Origin: Brevibacillus brevis
Lineage (GTDB): Bacteria > Bacillota > Bacilli > Brevibacillales > Brevibacillaceae
Assembly (NCBI RefSeq): GCF_031583145.1
Contig: NZ_CP134050.1
Span: forward strand, 392,501 to 456,500
Reading direction: 5' to 3'
DNA: 64,000 nucleotides
Part shown: positions 43,630 to 51,258 of the stretch, piece after piece
Layout: each line of letters starts with the position of its first letter
Position numbering within the stretch: position 1 is the stretch's first letter
Notes under the pieces: generated by a model
The model's database searches: none
Told to the model about the DNA's origin: nothing
The model's input: only the letters and a program-made list of their open reading frames with translations
Made by a program: the position numbers and the translations under genes

Positions 43630-43843
43630 ACGCCATACCCCCTATTTTATGATTGTGCCTTATATTACTCAGGGGTTACAGGGCTGTCAACCTGAACTCG
43701 AAGCGGGAGGGGGGAAAGCGGAGAGGAGAGCGAAAACGCAAGAGAACTCGCGAAATAACACGATCGGATGAGACCTGATAGAGATAATACGCTTACATCG
43801 ATGAAGAATCCACAAATCGTGCAAAACAGCCAGAAACAGGACA

Positions 43844-43872
43844 TTAACAACCAGTTATGCCGGACGTATAAT
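43844..43872 (+). promoter_or_regulatory. promoter of the kdp operon
   Basis: TTAACA (43844-43849) and TATAAT (43867-43872) are 17 bases apart. Transcription would start near 43879, a few tens of bases ahead of the riboswitch. Confidence 0.78.
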
Positions 43873-43895
43873 GAGACTCGTAACCAACAATTGCA

Positions 43896-44038
43896 AAATC
43901 TGGCCAAATTCCGAGGCACTCGGAAACGGAGGACCCAATCAGTAGGGGTTAATTCCGCGATTCGTCGTGGAAGGGATGAGAAACTCTTTCGCCATCCTAC
44001 CCGTCAGCTAACTTCGTCGGCTAAAGCGAGGGAGGTCT
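43896..44038 (+). promoter_or_regulatory. c-di-AMP riboswitch (ydaO/yuaA type) in the kdp leader
   Basis: The stretch follows the ydaO aptamer closely. It has GCCAAATTCCG at the 5' side and ACGGAGGACCC, then AGTAGGGGTTAATTCC. Next are a variable hairpin (AAGGGATGAG...CGCCATCCT) and ACCCGTCAGCTAACTTCGTCGGCTAAAGC at the 3' side (given here only in part as it runs past 20 bases: 44010-44036). The same blocks occur in the same order in the Thermoanaerobacter aptamer of known structure. c-di-AMP binding turns off potassium importers in other Bacillota, and a kdp-linked case is known in Bacillus thuringiensis. Confidence 0.92.
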
Positions 44039-44067
44039 AAGGACCGCCTATTTGGGAGGCCTTTTTT
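44039..44067 (+). terminator. expression platform terminator of the c-di-AMP riboswitch
   Basis: AAG-GACC-GCCT and AGGC-CTT pair around a seven-base loop with a bulge, followed by a run of six T residues (CTTTTTT near 44060-44067). It directly follows the 3' side of the aptamer and would form when c-di-AMP is bound. Confidence 0.65.
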
Positions 44068-44073
44068 GTTGCC

Positions 44074-44126
44074 CTGACGGCAAAGAAAGGCTGCGTCCCC
44101 TATCATTCTGCCGGTCTTTTTGTTTT
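44074..44126 (+). terminator. possible second terminator in the kdp leader
   Basis: GACGGCA near 44075 and TGCCGGTC near 44112 can pair with one bulged base and are followed by TTTTTG. If real it would be a back-up stop for the riboswitch, or an attenuator of its own. Confidence 0.35.
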
Positions 44127-44212
44127 GCTCCAAAAAAGAATAAGCTGTTTTCGGAAAAAGGAAACGGGAGACAAAACGCAAAGAGGGCAACAGCTGCCAG
44201 CTGGGCGTTCGG

Positions 44213-44337
44213 TAGACCAATGAGTACTTTTTCTCCGATAACGGATCGTCATGGCCACGGACTTCGGGCGACTGCGTTCGTCTGTTCCGTCTGCCTCCTT
44301 TTGGGCGATTCTCGGGGAAATCGTAAGCATTGGTCTA
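44213..44337 (+). ncRNA. candidate structured RNA in the kdp leader (four-stem fold)
   Basis: TAGACCAATG (44213-44222) is perfectly complementary to CATTGGTCTA (44328-44337), 105 bases away. Three hairpins fit inside this closing stem: CGAT/ATCG (44236-44248), a stepped stem GGC+ACGGA / TCCGT+GCC (44253-44295), and CGATT/AATCG (44306-44323). Five T residues follow the 3' strand. It resembles no riboswitch class that I know. No coding sequence that I can support covers it. Pairing was found by eye; no energy calculation was made. Confidence 0.35.
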
Positions 44338-44513
44338 TTTTTATGGATTCGGACGGCGGATGGCTTCCGAAAGAGAGCATCCGCACGAGAGGATCGAGGC
44401 GAAAGAGGCGCACAGACAGACAGTTTCTCACAGATGGTGAATCGCATGGAGGTGGAATCGCTGCATGGCGGCGCAAGTGAACGGGAGAAGACAAAGAAGA
44501 GGAGAGGAATGAC

Positions 44514-44621
44514 ATGGACGCGGTTTCCATACTGCTTTTGGCGCTTTCATTCGGTGCTTTTTTCGCTTTCATCAAATTTTGTGACGCCGTGGTGAAGGAG
44601 CAGGGAGGGAAAGAACGATGA
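44514..44621 (+). CDS. 35-residue membrane microprotein upstream of kdpF
   Basis: The short frame codes for one membrane helix (VSILLLALSFGAFFAFIKFCD) and a charged tail ending in GGKER. GGAGAGGA precedes the ATG, and the stop TGA overlaps the first ATG of kdpF (ATGA at 44618-44621). I recall short single-helix proteins just ahead of kdpF in other bacteria, but I know of no assigned role. It may be a further small subunit of the Kdp pump or a leader peptide that couples translation to kdpF. Confidence 0.65.
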   Translation: MDAVSILLLALSFGAFFAFIKFCDAVVKEQGGKER

Positions 44622-44695
44622 TGTTGTTTTTGCTAATCATGGGAGCGCTGGCCCTGTATTTGTGCCATGCCTTGATCTATCCGGAAAAGTACTGA
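44618..44695 (+). CDS. kdpF: potassium-transporting ATPase small subunit KdpF
   Basis: The product is 25 residues, a single membrane helix ending in LIYPEKY, the usual KdpF end (HPEKF-like). GGGAGGGAAAGAACG precedes two adjacent ATG codons at 44618 and 44621. It stabilises the KdpABC complex. Confidence 0.85.
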   Translation: MMLFLLIMGALALYLCHALIYPEKY

Positions 44696-44740
44696 GTCTA
44701 TCCGTTTGATTTTTGATACAGGAGTGAAGGGGGAGCTGTC

Positions 44741-46414
44741 GTGGATTTTCTGCAAATATCGTTGGTGTTGGTCGTATTGATTGCTCTGGCCATACCGATG
44801 GGACGCTATCTGGCTGGTGCTTTCTCGCTGGAGGAGACGCGGCTTGACCGCCTTTTCGGCGGAGTGGAACGACTGATCTGCAAAGTGTGCGGCATTCGCA
44901 CCGCAGACATGAACTGGAAGCAATACGCAACGGCCGTGTTGGTGAGCAACATCGCGATGGTAGCGATCGCGTATCTATTGCTTCGCCTGCAGGGCGTCCT
45001 GCCTGCCAATCCGAGCGGGATCGCCGCGATGGAGCCGCTGCTGTCGTTCAACACCGCAGTCAGCTTTTTGACCAACACCAACCTGCAGCATTACAGCGGG
45101 GAGAGCGGATTGTCGTATCTCTCGCAAATGATGGTCATCATCTATCTGATGTTTACCACGCCGGCCACAGGCATCGCCGTCGTCATGGCGTTCATGCGCG
45201 GACTGACAGGCAAGCGCAGCATCGGCAACTACTACGTGGATTTGATCCGCGCCCACACACGCTTGCTCATCCCGCTTTCGGTCGTCGTCACGCTGCTGCT
45301 CGTCGCCCAAGGCGTCCCGCAAACGTTGGAGCCGACTGCGACGGCGGAGACGATCACGGGCGCCCAGCAGGAAATCGCACGGGGACCGGTAGCCTCACTC
45401 GTTTCCATCAAGCACCTGGGGACGAACGGCGGCGGATTTTTCGGGGTCAACTCTTCGCATCCGTTTGAAAACCCGACCCCTTTGTCGAATGTCATGGAAA
45501 TTCTTTCGATGTTTCTCATTCCGGCATCGCTTCCGTTCGCGTTTGGCTTCATGGCGAAAAGCCGAAAGCAAGGCTGGATGATCTTCGGTGCAATGGGCCT
45601 ACTGTTTCTCGGCTTCCTGGTCCTGGCGTACGTGAGCGAGGCGGATGGCAACCCGGCCTTGGCGCATGCGGGCTTGTCACAGACCATGGGCAGCATGGAG
45701 GGCAAAGAGGTGCGCTTCGGGATTGCGCAGAGCGCTCTGTTCACAGCCGTCACGACGGCGGCGACCACGGGGACGGTGAACAACATGCACGACACGCTGA
45801 CACCTCTCGGCGGACTTGTGCCTATGGGCGAAATGATGCTCAACTGCGTCTTTGGCGGAGACGGCGTGGGTACGGTCAACATCCTGATGTACGCGATCCT
45901 GGCTGTGTTTATCGCAGGACTGATGGTGGGCCGCACGCCGGAATTTTTGGGCCGCAAGATCGAGGGCAAGGAAATGAAGCTGATCGCGATTGCGATCCTC
46001 GTGCATCCGCTGATCATTTTGGCTCCGACGGCCATCGCATTGGCGAGTGAAACGGGCACGGCCGCGATCTCAAATCCAGGCTTCCACGGCATCTCCCAGG
46101 TGCTGTACGAATTCACGTCGTCGGCTGCCAACAACGGCTCCGGCTTCGAAGGACTCGGAGACAACACGCCGTTCTGGAACGTATCGACGGGTCTGGTCAT
46201 GCTGTTTGGCCGATACGTTTCGATCATCGCGATGCTCGCGGTAGCAGGCTCTCTGATCGCTAAGCGGTCCGTGCCTGAGACGCTGGGAACGCTTCGCACG
46301 GACAATGCGATGTTTCTGGTCATCCTGCTCGCGACGGTGTTGATCGTGGGGGCGCTGACATTCTTGCCCGTACTGGTACTGGGGCCGGTCGCCGAGTGGC
46401 TGACGATCCGTTAG
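44741..46414 (+). CDS. kdpA: potassium-transporting ATPase subunit A, K+ channel-like
   Basis: The 557-residue channel-like subunit selects potassium. Filter-like segments are seen in [57 protein letters not shown] and [23 protein letters not shown]. The start is GTG 44741, after AAGGGGGAGC. It works with KdpB, KdpC and KdpF as a high-affinity importer under potassium limitation. Confidence 0.97.
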   Translation: MDFLQISLVLVVLIALAIPMGRYLAGAFSLEETRLDRLFGGVERLICKVCGIRTADMNWKQYATAVLVSNIAMVAIAYLLLRLQGVLPANPSGIAAMEPLLSFNTAVSFLTNTNLQHYSGESGLSYLSQMMVIIYLMFTTPATGIAVVMAFMRGLTGKRSIGNYYVDLIRAHTRLLIPLSVVVTLLLVAQGVPQTLEPTATAETITGAQQEIARGPVASLVSIKHLGTNGGGFFGVNSSHPFENPTPLSNVMEILSMFLIPASLPFAFGFMAKSRKQGWMIFGAMGLLFLGFLVLAYVSEADGNPALAHAGLSQTMGSMEGKEVRFGIAQSALFTAVTTAATTGTVNNMHDTLTPLGGLVPMGEMMLNCVFGGDGVGTVNILMYAILAVFIAGLMVGRTPEFLGRKIEGKEMKLIAIAILVHPLIILAPTAIALASETGTAAISNPGFHGISQVLYEFTSSAANNGSGFEGLGDNTPFWNVSTGLVMLFGRYVSIIAMLAVAGSLIAKRSVPETLGTLRTDNAMFLVILLATVLIVGALTFLPVLVLGPVAEWLTIR

Positions 46415-46457
46415 GAAGCAAGGGGTTGCAAATGAGAGAGGCAAAGGAGAGTTTTCG

Positions 46458-48497
46458 ATGAGCAGAACGCGCACGGTTGCGCTCCCCAAAGATTTGTACC
46501 GGCTGGCGTTGGTCCAGTCTTTCAAAAAGCTGGATCCGCGCATCATGATAAAAAACCCGGTGATGTTCGTGGTGGAGGCAGGATTCGTCATCACGTTGCT
46601 GCTGACCTTCGTCCCGAGCCTGTTCGGAGGAGGTTCGGACCGGATTTACAACGCGGTGGTCACGCTGATTCTTTTCGTGACGATCTTGTTTGCCAACTTC
46701 GCGGAGGCGCTGGCGGAAGGACGGGGAAAGGCCCAGGCCGACAGCTTGAAAAAAACCAAGCAGGATACCCGGGCGCGAAGAGTCGCCAAAGATGGATCGG
46801 TGCAAATGGTCAACTCCACCGAGCTGCGTAAAGGGGATGTCGTCCTCGTTGAGGCAGGCGAGCTGATCCCCGGTGACGGAGAAGTCGTGGAAGGGGTGGC
46901 ATCGGTAGACGAATCCGCCGTCACGGGCGAATCCGCTCCGGTCATCAAGGAGGCTGGCGGCGACTTCAGCGCGGTGACCGGAGGCACGCGCGTCGTCAGC
47001 GACCGGATCCGGGTGCGGATCACGGCCGATCCGGGCGAGTCGTTTCTCGATCGCATGATTTCGCTCGTAGAAGGCGCCAAACGCCAAAAGACCCCAAATG
47101 AAATCGCACTGAGTACGCTTTTGGTCAGCCTGACCCTGATTTTCCTGATCGTCTGCTCCACGTTGCTGCCGATTGCCGGATATGTAAATGCAGCGATCCC
47201 GATCGCGACATTGATCGCGCTGCTCGTTTGCCTGATTCCGACCACGATCGGCGGCCTGCTGTCAGCCATCGGGATCGCAGGGATGGACCGGGTCACCCGA
47301 TTCAATGTGATCGCCATGTCCGGGAAAGCGGTAGAAGCATCGGGCGACATCAATACGATCATCCTCGACAAGACGGGAACCATCACATACGGAAATCGGA
47401 TGGCTGCGGAGTTCGTGACCGTCGGCAAGGCCAGGCAGGACGAGCTGAACCAGGCGGCGGCGCAAAGCTCGATTTACGACGAAACGCCTGAAGGACGCTC
47501 GGTTATCGAACTGGCGAAGAAACAAGGGGTGGCAGTGACCGACCTGAAGGCTCCCGGTGCGGAAGGAATCGAGTTTCGCGCCGAGACTCGCATGAGCGGA
47601 ACGAATTTGGCCGACGGCACAGTGATTCGCAAAGGGGCAGTCGATGCCATTAAGGCATTTGTCAGCGAAGAAGGAGGCAGCATCCCTGCAGACCTGGATG
47701 AAAAAGCGAGACGGATTGCTGCGGCGGGCGGTACGCCGCTGGCTGTTGCGAAAGGGAAGGACATCCTCGGCTTGATTTACTTGAAAGATACGGTGAAGCC
47801 CGGGCTGCGCGAGCGTTTCGAAGAGCTGCGCCGCATGGGGATTCGCACGGTCATGTGCACAGGGGACAATCCGCTGACGGCGGAGACAATCGCCAAGGAA
47901 GCCGGTGTAGACGACTTCGTGGCGGAAGCGAAGCCGGAAGACAAAATCGCGCTGATTCGCAAAGAACAGGCAGAGGGCAAGCTGGTTGCGATGACTGGGG
48001 ACGGGACGAATGACGCGCCTGCGCTGGCCCAGGCCGACGTCGGGCTGGCAATGAATTCGGGGACGGTCGCAGCGAAGGAGGCCGCCAACATGGTCGATCT
48101 GGACTCGGACCCGACGAAGATCATCGAGGTGGTGGCGATCGGCAAGCAGCTGTTGATGACGCGGGGCGCGTTGACGACGTTCAGCATCGCGAACGACGTA
48201 GCCAAATACTTTGCGATCATCCCGGCGATGTTCATGCTGGCGATCCCGCAAATGAGCGCGCTGAACATCATGAACCTGGCGACGCCGCAAAGCGCGATTC
48301 TGTCCGCGCTGATCTTCAACGCCGTCATCATCCCGCTCCTCATTCCACTGGCGATGAAAGGGGTCAAGTACACGCCGATGAGCGCGTCCAAGCTGCTCGG
48401 CCGCAACTTGGCAATCTACGGTCTGGGCGGGATCCTCGTGCCGTTCGTCGGCATCAAGCTGATCGACTTGATCCTGAGCGGGATCGGCCTTGTGTGA
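46458..48497 (+). CDS. kdpB: potassium-transporting P-type ATPase subunit B
   Basis: The 679-residue catalytic subunit has the phosphorylated Asp304 in [14 protein letters not shown], the TGES loop ([13 protein letters not shown]), and the hinge [33 protein letters not shown] precedes the ATG. It lies 43 bases after kdpA. Confidence 0.97.
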   Translation: MSRTRTVALPKDLYRLALVQSFKKLDPRIMIKNPVMFVVEAGFVITLLLTFVPSLFGGGSDRIYNAVVTLILFVTILFANFAEALAEGRGKAQADSLKKTKQDTRARRVAKDGSVQMVNSTELRKGDVVLVEAGELIPGDGEVVEGVASVDESAVTGESAPVIKEAGGDFSAVTGGTRVVSDRIRVRITADPGESFLDRMISLVEGAKRQKTPNEIALSTLLVSLTLIFLIVCSTLLPIAGYVNAAIPIATLIALLVCLIPTTIGGLLSAIGIAGMDRVTRFNVIAMSGKAVEASGDINTIILDKTGTITYGNRMAAEFVTVGKARQDELNQAAAQSSIYDETPEGRSVIELAKKQGVAVTDLKAPGAEGIEFRAETRMSGTNLADGTVIRKGAVDAIKAFVSEEGGSIPADLDEKARRIAAAGGTPLAVAKGKDILGLIYLKDTVKPGLRERFEELRRMGIRTVMCTGDNPLTAETIAKEAGVDDFVAEAKPEDKIALIRKEQAEGKLVAMTGDGTNDAPALAQADVGLAMNSGTVAAKEAANMVDLDSDPTKIIEVVAIGKQLLMTRGALTTFSIANDVAKYFAIIPAMFMLAIPQMSALNIMNLATPQSAILSALIFNAVIIPLLIPLAMKGVKYTPMSASKLLGRNLAIYGLGGILVPFVGIKLIDLILSGIGLV

Positions 48498-48534
48498 CCA
48501 TCATTTACTAAAAGGAAAGCAAAGGTGAAGGGAT

Positions 48535-49095
48535 ATGTGGCTGACCAATCTTCGTCTCAGTTTCGTATTGCTGTTGATTTGCGGCCTGGCCTATCCGCTG
48601 GCGATGACGGGAATCGCGCAGGTCGTCCTGCCGGTCCAGGCAAGCGGGAGCCTGATCACAGATGAATCGGGAACAGTCCTCGGCTCCGAGCTGATCGGCC
48701 AGACTTTTGCCGATCCGAAGTATTTTTCCGGCCGCGTCTCGTCCATCGACAACGACGCTGCCGGCTCCGGCTCCAACAACTACGCGCCGTCCAATCCGGC
48801 TCTGATCGAACGGACGCAAAAGGATTTGGAAGCCTTTCTGAAAGCGAACCCGGGAGTCGGGAAGGAGGAGATTCCCGCTGATCTGTTGACCAACTCGGGA
48901 TCGGGTCTCGACCCGCACATTTCCCCGCAAGCCGCCTACGTACAGGTGGAGCGCATCGCGAATGCGCGGAAACTGGATCCAGCCAAGCTGCGTGCGCTCA
49001 TCGGGCAGCATACGGAAGGCAGAAGCCTGGGGGTGTTCGGGGAACCGCGCGTAAACGTGCTGAAGCTGAATCTGGCGCTGGATGCGCAAAAGTGA
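48535..49095 (+). CDS. kdpC: potassium-transporting ATPase subunit C
   Basis: The 186-residue protein has one N-terminal membrane helix followed by a soluble domain with the KdpC pattern (GSELIGQTFADPKYFSGRVSS, NLAPSNPAL-like NYAPSNPALIERTQ, SGSGLDPHISPQAAYVQVERIANAR). AAAGGTGAAGGG precedes the ATG. No kdpD or kdpE gene follows, so control here seems to rest on the leader RNA. Confidence 0.95.
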   Translation: MWLTNLRLSFVLLLICGLAYPLAMTGIAQVVLPVQASGSLITDESGTVLGSELIGQTFADPKYFSGRVSSIDNDAAGSGSNNYAPSNPALIERTQKDLEAFLKANPGVGKEEIPADLLTNSGSGLDPHISPQAAYVQVERIANARKLDPAKLRALIGQHTEGRSLGVFGEPRVNVLKLNLALDAQK

Positions 49096-49116
49096 TGGGC
49101 AAAGAAAGGAGAGCGG

Positions 49117-49275
49117 ATGGCATGGGAGTGCGGTTTCGTGCGGCTGCTGCGTACAGGCGTCTGCAGTCTCTCGCGGCTGTGCACTGCTCGTTTACCTGAA
49201 TTCCCGGAAGTAAGAGACGGTGTGCAGAAAAGCATACGCGGCTATGGCTGCCATCTTTCATCTCTGCTACACTAG
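49117..49275 (+). CDS. possible small ORF after kdpC
   Basis: This is a frame of 52 codons with AAAGGAGAGCGG directly ahead of the ATG. The product is Cys- and Arg-rich (MAWECGFVRLLRTGVCSLSRL) and resembles nothing I know. It may be chance; only the ribosome site speaks for it. Confidence 0.2.
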   Translation: MAWECGFVRLLRTGVCSLSRLCTARLPEFPEVRDGVQKSIRGYGCHLSSLLH

Positions 49276-49316
49276 TGATATAAGCGTTCGTTTATGAGTG
49301 GAGGAGGAGTAGCTTT

Positions 49317-50276
49317 ATGCTGAAAAAGCTGATGGCGAAATTTGGTGTGGGCGCAGCCAAGGTCGATCTGCGGCTGGACCGTCCGGGATACCGCTTGGGG
49401 GAAACGATGACCGGCGTCGTCCGGATCGAGGGCGGCAATGTCGAGCAGAAGATTGCGGATTTGCGTGCAGTATTGATGATGAAGGCGTATGTGAAGGGGC
49501 AGGAAGTCACGAAGGCCGTGCAGGCTTTCCCGGTCAGAAGCAACTTCACGGTGCAGCCCAAGCCATATTCCACTGAAATTCCTTTTGCCTTTGAACTGCC
49601 GGAAGGCCTGGCCATGTCCACGCCGTCCATCCAGTATTACCTGCACACAAAGCTGGATGTAGAAATGGCGCTGGACCCGACTGACCTGGATACGATTCAG
49701 GTGCTGCCTCCCGAACGGGTGGAGCGGGTCTTGCGGGCTTTGGAGCGGCTGGATTTGCGGCAAAAGCCGGACTCGGGCAAACTGACACCGTACGGACAGG
49801 CATTTTCCTTTTTCCCGGGCACGCCTTTGGGCTTTTCCCTGAAGGAGCTGGAGGTCATCTTCTTCTCCGCACCCGGCGAGCTCAAGCTGCTGGTCGAGCT
49901 CGATCTGGCCGAGGGATGGCTGCGGCGCGAGAAGGATTACAGGGCGGAAATCATCGTGCCGGAGTCGCTGCTTACAGAGGGACAGGATGAAGAGCTTTCC
50001 CGGTTTCTCCTGGACACCATTCGCGAATACGCCACGAATCCAGAGGGCATCCCGTACGTTTCGTTGGCCCAGTACCAGACGGGCCAGTACGGCCACCACC
50101 GCGGCAGCGGCATGGGCGGCATGATCGGGGGCATGGCTGCCGGCTTCCTCGGCGGGATGCTGCTGAATGAATTGATGTTCGGCGAGGACGAAGCATCCGC
50201 GGAAGAAATGAGCGAAGAAGAGGGCATGGACATGGATACCGACTTCGACTTCGGCGGGTTTGACGACGAGCTGTAA
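49317..50276 (+). CDS. spo0M: sporulation-control protein Spo0M
   Basis: The 319-residue protein of the Spo0M family has an arrestin-like double beta-sandwich (KVDLRLDRPGYRLGETMTGVVRIEGGNVEQKIADLRAVLM, IPFAFELPEGL). The C-terminal third has a Gly/Met-rich stretch (GSGMGGMIGGMAAGFLGGMLL) and a very acidic tail. In Bacillus subtilis Spo0M affects entry into sporulation and cell division. GGAGGAGGAG precedes the ATG. Confidence 0.9.
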   Translation: MLKKLMAKFGVGAAKVDLRLDRPGYRLGETMTGVVRIEGGNVEQKIADLRAVLMMKAYVKGQEVTKAVQAFPVRSNFTVQPKPYSTEIPFAFELPEGLAMSTPSIQYYLHTKLDVEMALDPTDLDTIQVLPPERVERVLRALERLDLRQKPDSGKLTPYGQAFSFFPGTPLGFSLKELEVIFFSAPGELKLLVELDLAEGWLRREKDYRAEIIVPESLLTEGQDEELSRFLLDTIREYATNPEGIPYVSLAQYQTGQYGHHRGSGMGGMIGGMAAGFLGGMLLNELMFGEDEASAEEMSEEEGMDMDTDFDFGGFDDEL

Positions 50277-50301
50277 GCTGAGCGGGAATGTCATGCGAGT
50301 G

Positions 50302-50342
50302 AAAGCCACCGTTTGCTTGAAAAGGCAAGCAGTGGCTTTTTT
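50302..50342 (+). terminator. terminator of spo0M
   Basis: AAAGCCAC and GTGGCTTT enclose a second stem GCTT/AAGC, followed by a T run. Confidence 0.85.
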
Positions 50343-50473
50343 ATTGGGTTCTTTCTGTCTCCGTTTTCCTTCCCGTATGCGGATGGCCGCGACCGGAGTT
50401 CACCTTTCTGACATGCACATGGGAAAAGCAGTCCGCGTATACCTAGTAGGCAACGAGAAAGAGGTGACCACAT

Positions 50474-51154
50474 ATGAGCGGATGGCTCTCGCTCCTGCTC
50501 GTTTCCCTGGCCATCAGTATGGACAGTGTCAGCGTAGGATTGACGTATGGGCTGCGCAACATGAGAATGCCGTTCTTGTCGCTAGTCGTCGTGTCAGGTT
50601 GTTCGTTTGTCGTCGTATACAGTGTCATGATGCTCGGATCGTCGCTCACGTACTGGCTGACTCCCGAAATTGGCAAGCGGGTCGGTGCCGCGGTCTTGAT
50701 CGGGATGGGGCTGTTTACGCTATGGAGACTCGTTTCCCCGCGATCTGCAGAAGAAGAGCAAGGGCAAAGCTCGCGTGCGCCGGCCCGGATCGAATCGCAG
50801 GAGTCGCCTGAACCGGCCGTGCTGTCTCAATTTCGCATGTTTGGCTTGATGATTCAGATTCTTCGCGATCCCGCCCGGGCAGATACAGACCGATCGGGGC
50901 ACATCATGGGCTGGGAAGCGGTCATGCTCGGTTTGGCCCTGTCCCTGGACGCGTTTGGCGCCGGGATCAGCCTGACTTTCCTCGGGTACTCCCCGCTCCT
51001 GGTCGCTTTTTGCATCGCAGTGATGAGCGCTTTGCTGCTGGCGATCGGTCTGGCGCTGGGACGGCGGGCCGGCCATATCAAGTGGATCTCGAGGCTGACC
51101 TGGCTGCCGCCGATTCTTCTCATCTGCATCGGTGTCGCGAAAAGCTTTAAATAA
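50474..51154 (+). CDS. ytaF: sporulation membrane protein YtaF (MntP-related)
   Basis: The 226-residue protein has six membrane helices in two repeats. Each repeat carries an acidic motif, LAISMDSVSVGLTYG and LALSLDAFGAGISLTF, as in MntP-type manganese exporters. YtaF is made during sporulation in Bacillus. AGAGGTGACC precedes the ATG. Confidence 0.87.
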   Translation: MSGWLSLLLVSLAISMDSVSVGLTYGLRNMRMPFLSLVVVSGCSFVVVYSVMMLGSSLTYWLTPEIGKRVGAAVLIGMGLFTLWRLVSPRSAEEEQGQSSRAPARIESQESPEPAVLSQFRMFGLMIQILRDPARADTDRSGHIMGWEAVMLGLALSLDAFGAGISLTFLGYSPLLVAFCIAVMSALLLAIGLALGRRAGHIKWISRLTWLPPILLICIGVAKSFK

Positions 51155-51168
51155 CGGAAGCCCACTCG

Positions 51169-51201
51169 CCCGTCCCAAGTCAAGGGACGGGTTGTTTTAT
51201 T
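51169..51201 (+). terminator. terminator of ytaF
   Basis: CCCGTCCC and GGGACGGG form an eight-pair stem followed by TTGTTTTATTTT. Confidence 0.82.
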
Positions 51202-51258
51202 TTGTGGCTCGTCTGCATACATATCAGAAGGAGTGAGAAGTGGATGGAGGAGATGTAG

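Noticed and set aside
44052-44480. 142-codon open frame in the kdp leader
   Set aside because: Starts in the riboswitch terminator, has odd composition and no domain; a structured leader explains the stretch better.
44251-44595. 114-codon open frame ahead of kdpF
   Set aside because: Runs through the candidate RNA and the microprotein in another frame, without a ribosome site.
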